64,000 bases of DNA from the NCBI GenBank assembly GCA_963823535.1, contig CAWGLZ010000006.1, forward strand, positions 186,001-250,000. Reading direction: 5' to 3'. Within the stretch, counting starts at the first letter, position 1, and each line of letters opens with the position of its first letter. Shown here one piece after another: positions 51,087-60,863 of the stretch. This DNA comes from RPQJ01 sp963823535 (GTDB lineage: Bacteria > Pseudomonadota > Gammaproteobacteria > Steroidobacterales > Steroidobacteraceae). A program made the position numbers and the translations under genes. Below the pieces are notes generated by a model. It saw only the letters and a list, made by a program, of their open reading frames with translations. It was not told the DNA's origin and did no database searches.

Positions 51087-52344
51087 GCAGCGGCACCACC
51101 ATCGCCACGAGCCGGCGCACCGCGCCCCGGCTCTGCGCGACCACCTGCCGGCCACGGGCGCCGTCCTGCCGCGCCTGCTCCGGATCGTCGAACCAGTCGC
51201 CGATGCGCTGCGCCATCTCCTCCTTGCCGCGCACGATGCGCAGCGCGCCGCTCTGCTGCAGCAGTTCGGCCACGTCCTGCGCGTTGTGCGTGTGCGGACC
51301 CGAGAGCATCGGCATGCCGAGCACGGCGGGCTCGAGCAGGTTGTGGCCGCCGATCGGCACCAGGCTGCCGCCGACGAAGGCGACGTCGGCCGCCGCATAG
51401 AACATCTGCAGTTCGCCGAGCGTGTCCACCAGGAACACGGACTGTGCCGCGGCAGGGATCTCGCCCGAGCTGCGCTGCGCAAACGACAGGCCCCGCTTGC
51501 GCAGCAGTGCGCGCACCGATTCGAAACGCTGCGGATGCCTCGGCACCAGGATGAGCATCGCCTCGGGATGACGGGCCTGCAACAGGACGTGCGCGGCGAG
51601 CGCCGCCTCCTCTTCGCCCTCGTGTGTGCTGCCGGCGATCCACACCGGCCTCGAGACCCCGCATTGCTCGCGAAACTGCCGTCCGGCCTCGATGGTCGCT
51701 GCCGGGATCTCCATGTCGAACTTGACGTTACCCGTCACGCGGATGCGGTCTGCCGCTGCCCCGATCGCCTTGAACCGCTCCGCGTCGGCCGGCGTCTGCG
51801 CGCCGATCAGGATGCCGTGCGAAAGCGTCTCCCTGAACAGCGACGCCATGCGCCGATACCGGTCCACGGACCGCGTGGAGACCCGCGCGCTCGCCATGAC
51901 GAGCGGGATCCTGCGCCGGCCGAGGGCGTTGTAGAGCGTCGGCCAGATCTCGGTCTCGAGAATGATCGCGACGCTGGGCTGGATGCGATCGAGGAAACGC
52001 CGCACGGCGCCCGGCAGGTCGTAGGGAAGGTAGCAGTAGCGAACGGTATCGCCGAACAGCGTCCGGGCACGCTGCGCACCGGTCGGCGTCACGGTCGTGA
52101 TCACGACCGGAAGGCCCGGAAACTGCAGCCTGAGCGCCTGGACGAGGCCCGCCGCGGCCTGCACTTCGCCGACCGAGACCGCGTGCACCCAGACGCAGCC
52201 CGGCGCGGGCTGCGGCTCCACGAAACCGAGTCGCTGGCCGAGACGACCCCGGTAGTCCGGACTCCACAGCGCCTTCCAGCCCTCCATCGCGATGACCACG
52301 GGCGCGAGCAGGTAGGTGAGCAGGACGTAGAGGACGCGCATCAT
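51043..52344 (-). CDS. waaA: 3-deoxy-D-manno-octulosonic acid transferase
   Basis: The 433-aa protein has an N-terminal membrane anchor (MMRVLYVLLTYLLAPVVIAM) and a GT-B fold. VWVHAVSVGEVQAAAGLV, ITTVTPTGAQRARTLFGD, LETEIWPTLYNALGRRRIPL and IGGHNLLEPAVLGMPMLSGP are family landmarks. It adds Kdo to lipid A at the inner membrane. The start overlaps the kdkA stop as ATGA, so the two are coupled. Confidence 0.95.
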   Translation of the reverse strand: MMRVLYVLLTYLLAPVVIAMEGWKALWSPDYRGRLGQRLGFVEPQPAPGCVWVHAVSVGEVQAAAGLVQALRLQFPGLPVVITTVTPTGAQRARTLFGDTVRYCYLPYDLPGAVRRFLDRIQPSVAIILETEIWPTLYNALGRRRIPLVMASARVSTRSVDRYRRMASLFRETLSHGILIGAQTPADAERFKAIGAAADRIRVTGNVKFDMEIPAATIEAGRQFREQCGVSRPVWIAGSTHEGEEEAALAAHVLLQARHPEAMLILVPRHPQRFESVRALLRKRGLSFAQRSSGEIPAAAQSVFLVDTLGELQMFYAAADVAFVGGSLVPIGGHNLLEPAVLGMPMLSGPHTHNAQDVAELLQQSGALRIVRGKEEMAQRIGDWFDDPEQARQDGARGRQVVAQSRGAVRRLVAMVVPLLSPMDVPRAASSES

Positions 52345-53063
52345 GCGTTCGCACAACCTTCGAGCAGCGTGTTCCAGGCCGCATCGTCGAAGCGATCCGG
52401 CGGCAGGCCGATCGTCACCTTCTGCAGCGAGCGGTGCAGGCGCCCGAGCACGCGCTGCTCCCAGGCACCCCGCGCCCGCAGGCGCCCGCGATCGAAGTCC
52501 ACGACGTACACGGCGCTCTCCAGGCCCAGCAGCAGATTGTGGGCGTTCAGGTCGGCATGCTGCACCCCGTGCGCGTTCAGGCGTCCGACGCAGGCGCCGA
52601 TCGCGCGCCAGGTCGCGGGCGCGAGCGGCGCCGACGCCAGGGCCCGGGCGACGGTGAGGCGGGTGGGCAGCTCCTCGGTGATCAGGTCGGCACGATAGCC
52701 GAGCCCGGCACGCGCGTACCGCGCCGCCACCGGCGAGGGCACCGGCAGGCCGGCGTCGCGCAACGACTGCAGCAGCCGCCATTCGCGAAAGGCGCGGGTG
52801 CGGTCGGCGCCGGTCCAGAGGTAGACATCGTCGAGCAGGCGGGCGACGAGTCCGCCGCGGCGGTAATGACGCAGCACCCAGCGTCGCGTGCCCTGGTGCA
52901 CGAAGGCGACCGTCCCTCGGCCGCCGGCCGTCTCCTCGAGAGCGCCGAGCGCGCGCCAGTGCTCGCGGTCGAAGACCCGCTCGTCCAGCTGGCCGCTGCG
53001 CGAAGCATCGTATAGCATCGCGCCGCGCGCGGTCCGCACGAGCGTTTCCGGGCCTGCGCTCAC
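52341..53063 (-). CDS. kdkA: Kdo kinase
   Basis: The 240-aa protein belongs to the 3-deoxy-D-manno-octulosonic acid kinase family. It has RRWVLRHYRRGGLVARLLDD, AFREWRLLQSLRDAGLPVPS and kinase catalytic loop HGVQHADLNAHNLLL followed by YVVDFDRG. It phosphorylates Kdo O-4 of the LPS inner core, as in organisms with a single phosphorylated Kdo. Coupling to waaA supports this role. Confidence 0.93.
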   Translation of the reverse strand: MSAGPETLVRTARGAMLYDASRSGQLDERVFDREHWRALGALEETAGGRGTVAFVHQGTRRWVLRHYRRGGLVARLLDDVYLWTGADRTRAFREWRLLQSLRDAGLPVPSPVAARYARAGLGYRADLITEELPTRLTVARALASAPLAPATWRAIGACVGRLNAHGVQHADLNAHNLLLGLESAVYVVDFDRGRLRARGAWEQRVLGRLHRSLQKVTIGLPPDRFDDAAWNTLLEGCANA

Positions 53064-53137
53064 TTCGCTCCGCTCTCCTGGCTGGCTCCCGGGACGGATT
53101 GTTCACCATCGGACTGCCGCTGCCTACCGCCCAGCAC

Positions 53138-54211
53138 ATGTCGTCACTCACCGATACCCCGCCCGGGCGGATCTGCGTGCTGCGTCTTTCGGCCCTTGGC
53201 GACGTATGCCACGTGCTGCCGGTGGTCCGCACGCTGCAGGATGCCTGGCCGGGGAGCGCATTCACCTGGATCATCGGCAAGCTCGAGCACAAGCTGCTCG
53301 GGCACCTGCCGGACATCGAGTTCATCGTCTTCGACAAGAAGACCGGGCGCGCGGCCTACCGGGCGCTGCGCGAGCGCATGGCCAGGCGACACTACGACGC
53401 GCTGCTGCACATGCAGCTCGCCATCCGCGCGAGCCTCGCGGCGACCCTGGTGCCCGCCACGACCCGGGTGGGCTTCGATCGCGCCCGGGCGCGCGAGCTG
53501 CAGTGGCTGTTCACCAACGAGCGCATCGAGGCGCGCAGCCGGGAACACGTGCTCGACAGCCTGTTCGGGTTCGCCGAGCGACTGGGCGTGCGGAAACGCT
53601 CGATGCGCTGGGACATCCCGCTCCCCGAGGCCGCGCTCGAGTACGCGCGACGCGTCGTTCCGGACGGCCGTCCGACGCTCGTCGTGAGCCCGTGCTCGAG
53701 CCACGTGCTGCGCAACTGGGGCGCCGCCCACTACGCCACCGTCGCCGATTACGCGGCCCGCCGCCACGGCCTCCAGGTGCTGCTCTGCGGCGGGCGCAGC
53801 GATCTCGAGCTCGAGTACGGATCGCGGATCGAGGCCCTGGCGCGGGAGCCGATCGTGAACCTGGTCGGCAAGGACACGCTGCTCGAACTGCTCGCGACGC
53901 TGCAGCGGTCCACCGCCGTGCTGACCCCGGACTCGGGGCCTGCGCACATGGCCACGACCGTCGGGACGCCGGTCATCGGGCTCTATGCCGCGACGAACCC
54001 GGCGCGCAGCGGCCCCTACTACAGCCGGGAGTGGTGCGTGGATCGCTACGAGGCTGCGGCGCTTCGCTTCCGCGGGCGCCCGGCCGACGCGCTGCCCTGG
54101 ACCACCAAGATCGAGGAGCCCGGCGTCATGGACCTGATCACCGCGGACGACGTCATCGAGCGGCTGGACGCCCTGCTCGCGGCGGGCGCGCCCCGCACGC
54201 CGATCGGCTGA
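53138..54211 (+). CDS. LPS heptosyltransferase-type glycosyltransferase family 9
   Basis: ATG 53138 gives 357 aa; a TTG at 53099 with GGGACGG upstream is an alternative. The GT9 signature ICVLRLSALGDVCHVLPVVR is followed by FTWIIGKLEHKLLGHLPD, then the C-terminal lobe TLVVSPCSSHVLRNWGAAHY and LTPDSGPAHMATTVGTPVIG, which bind the nucleotide-heptose. It is divergent from kdkA and waaA and fits a linked inner-core locus. Which heptose it adds cannot be said from sequence. Confidence 0.9.
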   Translation: MSSLTDTPPGRICVLRLSALGDVCHVLPVVRTLQDAWPGSAFTWIIGKLEHKLLGHLPDIEFIVFDKKTGRAAYRALRERMARRHYDALLHMQLAIRASLAATLVPATTRVGFDRARARELQWLFTNERIEARSREHVLDSLFGFAERLGVRKRSMRWDIPLPEAALEYARRVVPDGRPTLVVSPCSSHVLRNWGAAHYATVADYAARRHGLQVLLCGGRSDLELEYGSRIEALAREPIVNLVGKDTLLELLATLQRSTAVLTPDSGPAHMATTVGTPVIGLYAATNPARSGPYYSREWCVDRYEAAALRFRGRPADALPWTTKIEEPGVMDLITADDVIERLDALLAAGAPRTPIG

Positions 54212-54266
54212 CGCTGCCCCTCGGAGCGGGGATAATGGCGGCCTGCATTCATCGAGGACCCGCGCC

Positions 54267-54467
54267 GTGACGGCCGAACCCAGCGACAAGCTCATCCAGC
54301 CGAATGCCCAGAGTCAGTACGAGGTGACCCCGGACGACCTGCCGCTTTCGTGCCCGATGCCCGGCATGCAGTTGTGGAACAGCCACCCGCGCGTCTACCT
54401 GCCGATCGAGAAGACCGGCTGGGCGAAGTGCCCCTACTGCTCGGCGGAATACACGCTGCGGAAGTGA
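54267..54467 (+). CDS. zf-CHCC zinc-finger protein
   Basis: This 66-aa protein starts at GTG 54267. The zinc-binding residues are a Cys near residue 29 (LSCPMPGMQLWNSHPRVYLP) with the His at NSHPRVYLP and two Cys at WAKCPYCSAEYTL. This matches the CHCC zinc-finger family related to the mitochondrial NDUFS6 domain. It is often found in gammaproteobacteria near LPS and glnE genes; its role is unknown. Confidence 0.88.
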   Translation: MTAEPSDKLIQPNAQSQYEVTPDDLPLSCPMPGMQLWNSHPRVYLPIEKTGWAKCPYCSAEYTLRK

Positions 54468-54476
54468 CCGGTCGCG

Positions 54477-54872
54477 CTAGCGCTTGTAGTCGGCGTAGCT
54501 CTTTTCCTCGACCAGCAGCGACCCGAGCCTGCTGTTGATGCGCTTCTTGATCGCGGCGCGCTCGTCATTGGTGAAGTAGACGGCGCGCGCAAGCTCGACG
54601 AACTCCCCGTCGAACCGGGCGTCGCGCTCGTGGTCGCGGATCCGGTCCTCGATGTCCCAGAGCTTGCCGTTGACGTCGCGCAACCCCGCCCATTCGGCGC
54701 TGATGTCGGTGGCGGACCAGGCGGACGCATTCCAGGTGTCCATCAACAACGCAAGCTCGGTGCGCACGTTGTGCAGCTTCGCTGCGTCGGTCATGCGTTG
54801 CGACTTGATCTCGAGGATCGTGATCTTGTCGATCAGCTCGCCCGGGGAAATCGGTACCAGTAGTTCGGCCAT
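54477..54872 (-). CDS. DUF6165 family protein
   Basis: The 131-aa helical protein begins MAELLVPISPGELIDKITIL, EIKSQRMTDAAKLHNVRTEL, the characteristic DUF6165 start, and continues LWDIEDRIRDHERDARFDGE, FVELARAVYFTNDERAAIKK. The function is unknown. In relatives it lies near LPS-related genes, as here. It is convergent with the zinc-finger gene, the ends being 10 bases apart. Confidence 0.85.
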   Translation of the reverse strand: MAELLVPISPGELIDKITILEIKSQRMTDAAKLHNVRTELALLMDTWNASAWSATDISAEWAGLRDVNGKLWDIEDRIRDHERDARFDGEFVELARAVYFTNDERAAIKKRINSRLGSLLVEEKSYADYKR

Positions 54873-54928
54873 GCGCCGAAAATAGGGGACATTCTCCTTT
54901 TTCGCAATCGCCGGAAGGCGGATGCCCG

Positions 54929-57805
54929 CTATTTCATCGCCGCGTTCCAGATTTCGGTCACGGCCGCACGCGTGGCGTCGAACTCGTCCCCGGGCACGAC
55001 GCTTTCCTCGGCCTCGAGGGACAGGTGATGCATGCGCTGGCGGTAGGCCCGGTAGGCGCCGGTGAGCACGTCCACGGTGGCCTGGGGCACGAGGTCCGCC
55101 GAAGCGAGGCTCTCGAGCTGGCGGATGTTGTCCGAGTAGGTGACGAGTTCGGGGTAGCGCTCCGACCAGCGGAGCGTCCAGTACTGCGCCAGGAACTCGA
55201 TGTCGGTGATCCCGCCGGCGTCCTGCTTGAGGTCGAACTGTCCCGTTCCCGAGCGCGACAACTCAGCACGCATGCGCTCGCGCATGGCTCGTACGTCCTC
55301 GCGCAGCGTGTCGCGTCGGATCGCAAAGCGCAGCAAGTCGCGACGCAGGGCCTCGAAGCGGGCGCGCAGCGCGGGCGGTCCGGCCACGACCCGCGCGCGC
55401 AGCAATGCCTGGTGCTCCCAGGTCCACGCGTCGCCGCGCTGGTACTCGCCGAAGCCCTCGATGCTCTGCACCAGCATCCCGCCCTTGCCGCTCGGTCGCA
55501 GCCGGGTATCGACCTCGTAGAGTCGTCCCGCCGCCGTATGCACGCTGAGCACGTGCACGAGCCGCTGCACGAGCCGCAGGAAGAAGATGCTGTTGTCCAG
55601 GACCCTGGGGCCCGTCGTACGCTGCGTCTCGCCGGCCGAGTCGTGCAGGAACACGAGGTCGAGGTCCGAGCCGTAGCCGAGTTCGATGCCGCCGAACTTG
55701 CCGTAGGCGACGACGATCATGCCCGCCTGGGCGGGGTTCGACTTGTCCGCCCCGCAGCACGGGACACCGTGGCGAGCGACGATCTGTTCCCACGACAGCG
55801 ACAAGGCCTCGGCGACGATGAGTTCCGCGACGTCGGTGAGCCGGTCGCTCACCTTCATGAGCGGCAAGCGGCCCGTGAGGTCCGGCACGGCAACGCGGAA
55901 CATGGCCGCCCGCTGGAACTGCCGGAGGAGGTCCACCTGCTGCTCGGGATCGTCGGCGCCCGCGCCTGCCATGCGCGCGCGCAGGTCCTGCTCGAACTCG
56001 GCGCGCGTCGGTGTGGTCTCGAACAGCCGCTCGTCCAGCAGTTCGTCCAGCAGCAGCGGGAACGCGGCGATCTGGTCGGTGAGAAACTGCGAATGCGCGC
56101 AGAGCTCGACGAGCCGCCGCCGCGCGATGGCGTTCTCGTTCAGCAGCGCGAGATAGACCGTACGACCGCCGATGCGTTCGATAACGTGGATCACGCGACC
56201 GAGTGCCAGCGCCTCCTCTTCCCCGCCGGCGATGGCCTGCAGCAGGGACGGCAGCACGGTGTGCAGGCGGCGGCGGCCGGTCTCGTCGAGGCGACGGTAG
56301 TAGGTGCTGTCGCGCAGCAGGTTCAGGCGCTCGAGAACGGGCTCGATGCTGACGATGCCGGCCATGCCGAGCAGCTGGACACGCCGCGCATCGTCGATCT
56401 CGGGCTCGAGCAGGGTCTCCAGGGCGCGCGTCGTCTCCCCGGCCGCGCCGGGCTCGACGGGCGCGAAGATCAGTGACTGGAAGTGCGCGCTCACGCGCCG
56501 GCGGTGCCGTTCGATCTCGGCTTCGAGCGACGGCCAGTCCGCGGCCCCCATGCCGAGCGCCAGGCGTGCACGTCCGGCGTCGTCCCGCGGCAGGTCGTGG
56601 GTCTGCTCGTCGTTGCGTTCCTGCAGGCGGTTCTCGACCCGCCGCAGGAAGCGATAGGCGGCGCCGAGTTCCTCGACGGCACTGGCGGACAGCAGCTTCT
56701 GGCCGGCCAGCAGCGGCAGTGCCTCGAGCAGGCGCCGCGTCTGCAGGGCAGGCTTGCCGCCGCCGCGAATCAGCTGGAAGGCCTGCACGACGAACTCGAT
56801 CTCGCGGATGCCGCCAGGCCCGAGCTTGACGTTGTCGCGCAGCTCGCGGCGCTCGACCTCGCGCGAAATGAGGTCCTTCATCTCGCGCAGCGACTCGAAG
56901 ACGCTGAAATCGAGGTAGCGGCGGAACACGAACGGACGCAGCACGTTCCGATAGAGCTCGTCGTAGGGGCCCGCCCCGTGCACGGGACGCGCCTTCACGT
57001 AGGCATAGCGCTCCCAGTCCCGGCCGTGCTGCTGCAGGTAGTCCTCGAGTGCGTCGAAGCTCACCACCTGGGGCCCGGAATCGCCGAAAGGGCGCAGCCG
57101 CAGGTCCACGCGGTACACGAACCCCTCGTCCGTGACCGAGCCGAGCATCTGCGCCACGCGGCGGGCGAGCCGCGCGAAGTATTCCTCGTGCTCGAGCGGC
57201 CGTGATCCCGTCGTCTCGCCGTGCTCGGGGAACAGGAAGACGAGGTCGATGTCCGAGGAGAAATTGAGCTCGCCGCCACCGAGCTTGCCCATGCCGAGCA
57301 CCAGCAACTCGAGCGGCGAGCCGTCGGCGCCGCGCGGCACGCCGTGCCGCGCCTCGAGCATGGCGCCGGCCCGCCCGCAGGCGGCCCGGATGCAGACGTC
57401 GGCCAGCAGTGACAGCTCGCCGAGCACCGTCTCGATGTCGGCGAGGTTCGCGAGATCCCGCCAGGCGATGCGCGCCAGCTGGCGGCGACGGAATCGCCGC
57501 AGCGCGTCCATGAACTGCGCGTCGTCGGCGGCGGGATCGAGGTCGGCCTCGAGGTCCTGCCGGAGCCCGTCCTCGCTGGCCGGCTCGTCGAGACGCCGTT
57601 CCGCGAAGAGCCAGGCCAGCAGGCCGCGATCGCGCAGGCAGGCCTCGGCGACGAAGTGGCTGCACGCCCACACGAACGGCAGGGACGCGCGGTGACGGGA
57701 CGGCGCGTCGGCGGCGGCCGAATCGGCGGATGCCGCCAGCCGTGCCAGGCGGTCCTCGAGGTCCGGGCGCAGGATCGACGGGATGATCGACAGGTCCCAG
57801 TTCAT
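54929..57805 (-). CDS. glnE: Glutamine synthetase adenylyltransferase/adenylyl-removing enzyme
   Basis: ATG 57805 gives 958 aa, near the usual size. Two nucleotidyltransferase modules are visible. The N-terminal (adenylyl-removing) one has GKLGGGELNFSSDIDLVFLF and the C-terminal (adenylylating) one has YGKFGGIELGYGSDLDLVFL, each with paired catalytic Asp residues. The GHARGE-like linkers (LGPGGIREIEFVVQAFQLIR and LKQDAGGITDIEFLAQYWTL) follow each. It modifies glutamine synthetase in response to PII and nitrogen status. It begins just after the MFS gene, in an apt-MFS-glnE arrangement. Confidence 0.96.
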   Translation of the reverse strand: MNWDLSIIPSILRPDLEDRLARLAASADSAAADAPSRHRASLPFVWACSHFVAEACLRDRGLLAWLFAERRLDEPASEDGLRQDLEADLDPAADDAQFMDALRRFRRRQLARIAWRDLANLADIETVLGELSLLADVCIRAACGRAGAMLEARHGVPRGADGSPLELLVLGMGKLGGGELNFSSDIDLVFLFPEHGETTGSRPLEHEEYFARLARRVAQMLGSVTDEGFVYRVDLRLRPFGDSGPQVVSFDALEDYLQQHGRDWERYAYVKARPVHGAGPYDELYRNVLRPFVFRRYLDFSVFESLREMKDLISREVERRELRDNVKLGPGGIREIEFVVQAFQLIRGGGKPALQTRRLLEALPLLAGQKLLSASAVEELGAAYRFLRRVENRLQERNDEQTHDLPRDDAGRARLALGMGAADWPSLEAEIERHRRRVSAHFQSLIFAPVEPGAAGETTRALETLLEPEIDDARRVQLLGMAGIVSIEPVLERLNLLRDSTYYRRLDETGRRRLHTVLPSLLQAIAGGEEEALALGRVIHVIERIGGRTVYLALLNENAIARRRLVELCAHSQFLTDQIAAFPLLLDELLDERLFETTPTRAEFEQDLRARMAGAGADDPEQQVDLLRQFQRAAMFRVAVPDLTGRLPLMKVSDRLTDVAELIVAEALSLSWEQIVARHGVPCCGADKSNPAQAGMIVVAYGKFGGIELGYGSDLDLVFLHDSAGETQRTTGPRVLDNSIFFLRLVQRLVHVLSVHTAAGRLYEVDTRLRPSGKGGMLVQSIEGFGEYQRGDAWTWEHQALLRARVVAGPPALRARFEALRRDLLRFAIRRDTLREDVRAMRERMRAELSRSGTGQFDLKQDAGGITDIEFLAQYWTLRWSERYPELVTYSDNIRQLESLASADLVPQATVDVLTGAYRAYRQRMHHLSLEAEESVVPGDEFDATRAAVTEIWNAAMK

Positions 57806-57809
57806 CGCA

Positions 57810-59037
57810 TCAACGCTCCTCCGTGACCCGGGCCGCGAGCAGTGCGCCTGCCGCGAGCAGCACGGCCGCGAGCACGAAGGCCCCGCCCGGCAGCTGCAGG
57901 TGTGCACCCGCGCCGATGAAGTAGGCGAAGGCGCCGGCGAACAGCGACGGGCCGATCATGATGGCGATGCCCTGCACGCTGCCCGTCGCCCCCTGCAGCG
58001 AGCCCTGCTCCGACGGCCCGATGTGCCGCGTCATGATGCCCTGCGCCGCCGGCGAGGCCAGGCCCCAGAGCGCCACGACGGGCACCGCCAGCAGGAACAG
58101 CCGCCCCGTCGGGGCGAGCCCGTACATCAGGAACCCGACGGCGCCGCAGGCCAGGCCCGCGAGCAGCACCCGCCGCTCCCCCAGTCGACGCACCATCGGC
58201 CCGACGAGACCGCCCTGCACGATGGACGAGCAGACGCCGATGCCGGCCATCACGAACCCCACCGCACGCGCATCCCAGCCGTAGCGATAGTCGGCATACA
58301 GCACGAAGGTCGCGGGCAGCGCGACGTGCGCGAGCGTGCTCAGGAACACCACACCGGCGAGCCCCGACAGTTCCGGGTGTGATCGCAGCAGCTCTGAGGG
58401 ACCCAAGCGGGTTTGCGCGGCGCCATTCGAACGGACGGCGTTTCTCCGGGGGCAGGGACTCGGGCAGCACGAAGAGCCCGTACATCGCATTCAGGAGACT
58501 GAAGCCGGCGGCGGCCCAGAACGGCAGGCGGGGATCGATGCTGCCGAGCAGCCCGCCGAGCGCCGGACCGAGCACGAAACCGAGTCCGAACGCCACCCCG
58601 AGCATGCCGAACGCCGACGAGCGTCGCTCCACCGGCGTCACGTCGGCCACGTAGGCCATGCCCGTGCTGGCGCTCGCCGCGGTGATCCCGGAGATGACGC
58701 GACCGACGAACAGCCAGCCGAGGTTGGGGGCGAGCGCCATGAGCACGTAGTCGAGGCCGAGCCCGAAATTCGACAGCAGCACGACCTTCCGCCGGCCATA
58801 GCGGTCGGAGAGCGCCCCCACGATCGGCATGGACAGGAACTGCATCAGCGCCCAGACGGTGCCGAAGATGCCGTACACCTTCGCGGCGCTCGCGGTGTCG
58901 CCACCCATGAAGTCCTCGATGAGGTGCGGAAGCACCGGGATGATCATCCCGAGCGCGAGCATGTCGAGGACGATGGTGACGAAGATGAACGCGAGCGCCG
59001 CGCGACGGCGTCCGCCCACCAGGGCGCCGGCGTTCAT
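57810..59037 (-). pseudogene. MFS transporter (TetA-like), single frameshift
   Basis: The first half (from ATG 59037) has FVTIVLDMLALGMIIPVLPH, LSDRYGRRKVVLLSNFGLGL, then ISGITAASASTGMAYVADVT and LGFVLGPALGGLLGSIDPRL, the TetA/DHA1 pattern with about six helices. The other half, in a different frame, continues LSGLAGVVFLSTLAHVALPA, YADYRYGWDARAVGFVMAGI, then LALPV-type helices to 57810. The shift falls near 58400-58412, after ANPLGSLR. The frame jump is a single base, so an assembly error or a recent mutation is equally possible. It would otherwise be an intact 12-helix drug or metabolite exporter of about 409 aa. It lies between apt and glnE. Confidence 0.8.
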
Positions 59038-59044
59038 CCCTCGT

Positions 59045-59557
59045 TCAGCCGTAGCGCAGCACAGCGCGTGCCTCGAATTCGCCGCAGCGGAAACCTGGGA
59101 CCAGTCCGATATCGAGCAGGACGCCGAGTCCGCACAAGGTGTAGCCCGCCTGCCGGCTCAGGGCGAAGGACGCGCCGAGCGTGCCCCCGGTCGCCAGCAC
59201 GTCGTCGATCAGCAGCAGCCGCCCGCGTCCGGTCTGCATCTCGAGGATGCCGGCGCCGTATTCGAGATCGTAGGCGACGTCGACGACCGGTGGCGGCAGC
59301 TTGCCCTTCTTGCGGATCGGCACGAAGCCCTTGCCGCGACGCTCGGCGAGTGCCGAGGCCAGGATGAAGCCGCGCGACTCGATGCCGGCCACGGCCTCCA
59401 CCTGCGCCCACTCGTCATCCGAAAAGAGCGCCTCGATCGCGCCGATCGTCGCGCCGAAGCGCTCACGCAGCAGCGGGTTGATGTCTCGGAACAGGATGCC
59501 GGGCTTGGGGAAGTCCGGAATCTCGCTGACCAGGTCTCTGAGTTCTTGCATGCGCAC
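59045..59557 (-). CDS. apt: Adenine phosphoribosyltransferase
   Basis: The 170-aa protein has the Apt start LRDLVSEIPDFPKPGILFRD and the PRPP-binding loop LLLIDDVLATGGTLGASFAL. VEAVAGIESRGFILASALAE and GFVPIRKKGKLPPP complete the family pattern. It converts adenine to AMP. It lies 7 bases before the MFS gene, in the same direction. Confidence 0.95.
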   Translation of the reverse strand: MRMQELRDLVSEIPDFPKPGILFRDINPLLRERFGATIGAIEALFSDDEWAQVEAVAGIESRGFILASALAERRGKGFVPIRKKGKLPPPVVDVAYDLEYGAGILEMQTGRGRLLLIDDVLATGGTLGASFALSRQAGYTLCGLGVLLDIGLVPGFRCGEFEARAVLRYG

Positions 59558-59571
59558 CTCGAACGGCCAGC

Positions 59572-60823
59572 CTAGCGAAAATCGTCGGCCACCGCGAGGC
59601 GGCCGGGAACCGCCTGCCAGGCGGGCTGCAGGCGGGCCGGCCCCCGCCGCGCATCGAGGCTGTACACGAGTGCGAGGCAGCCCGCCGCCGAGAGCACCAG
59701 GCCGGTGATGAAGGTCGGCGCGTAGCCCACCGCGTCGGCGATGGTGGCCGCCGTGACGTTGGCGAGGCCCATGGCGACGACGATCGCACAGGCGAGCAGC
59801 GTGTAGTCGGTGCCCGCGTGCTCAGGATCCGACGCGTCCATCATCAGCGTGAAGAGCGCCACCGTCGCCATGCCCCCGAGCAGGTGCTCGGCCACGGTGC
59901 CGGCCCAGAACATCGCGATGCCGCCGACTCCGAGCGCGGCCAGGACATAGAACAGCAGGCTCGCGGTCTGCAGCAGCCCGCAGACGAGCAGCGCGCGGCG
60001 ACGTCCCGCGCGGAAGGCGAACCAGCCGCCGAGCGCCGCCCCGGCCAGGCTCGAGACGGAACCCACGGTGCCCTTCATGAGCGCGATCATCTCCTTCGAA
60101 AGCCCGGAATCCCGCATGAACGGCCCGACGAGCGAGGCGACCATGGAGTCGCCGAACTTGTAGAAGCAGATCAACGCGACGAAGGCCAGCATCCCCGGCA
60201 CGCGCAGGCGCTGCGTCCACGCGAGCGCGAGCTGCGCCCCAACCGACCGTGGCCGGCCGCGGCTCGCGCGGCGGTTCCCGCAGCGTGAGGACGGGCAGCA
60301 CCGTCAGGGCGAGCAGGCCCGCCATGCAGAGGAACATGGTCGACCAGTCAGTGCGCGCGAAGATCCACAGCAGCAGGCCGCCACCGACGATCATGCCGGC
60401 GCGGTAGGCACCCACCTGGACGCCGTTCGCCAGGCCCCGCTCGCGCGGATCGAGGATGCGGACCGCGAGCCCGTCGGTGGCGACGTCCTGGCAGGCCGCG
60501 ATCAGGTTGAAGAGGAACGCAGCCGCCAGCACGAGCAGGTAGCTACGGCCGAGGTCGAGCTGCGACAGCAGCAGGGCCCCGACGACCGACGCCACCTGCA
60601 GCGGCAGCAGCCACTGCCGGCGCGTGCCCCAGTGATCCACGTAGGGGGCCCAGAGGAACTTGAGCGCCCATGGAAGGAACAGCAGGCTCGTGGCGCTGAT
60701 CGCCTTGAGCGACAGGCCGGCATCGCGCAGCAGCACCGGCAGCGCCTGCGTGAAGAAGCCGTAGGGCAGTCCCTGCGCGACGTACAGGGCGGTGAGCAGC
60801 AGGATCTTGTGACGGCGGGTCAT
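59572..60823 (-). pseudogene. ampG: AmpG-like muropeptide MFS transporter, single frameshift
   Basis: ATG 60823 starts RHKILLLTALYVAQGLPYGF, FTQALPVLLRDAGLSLKAIS, followed by SLLFLPWALKFLWAPYVDHW, the AmpG signature. QDVATDGLAVRILDPRERGL and NGVQVGAYRAGMIVGGGLLL are further landmarks. The frame changes near 60240, after LREPPREPRP. The second half (GMLAFVALICFYKFGDSMVA, SLVGPFMRDSGLSKEMIALM) runs to 59572 and completes about 12 helices. AmpG imports anhydromuropeptides for cell-wall recycling and beta-lactamase induction. Like the neighbouring MFS gene, one base separates it from intact. Confidence 0.82.
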
Positions 60824-60863
60824 GCGGGCTGCGAGAATCGCGTTTCATGCCGGAGGAAAGCAA

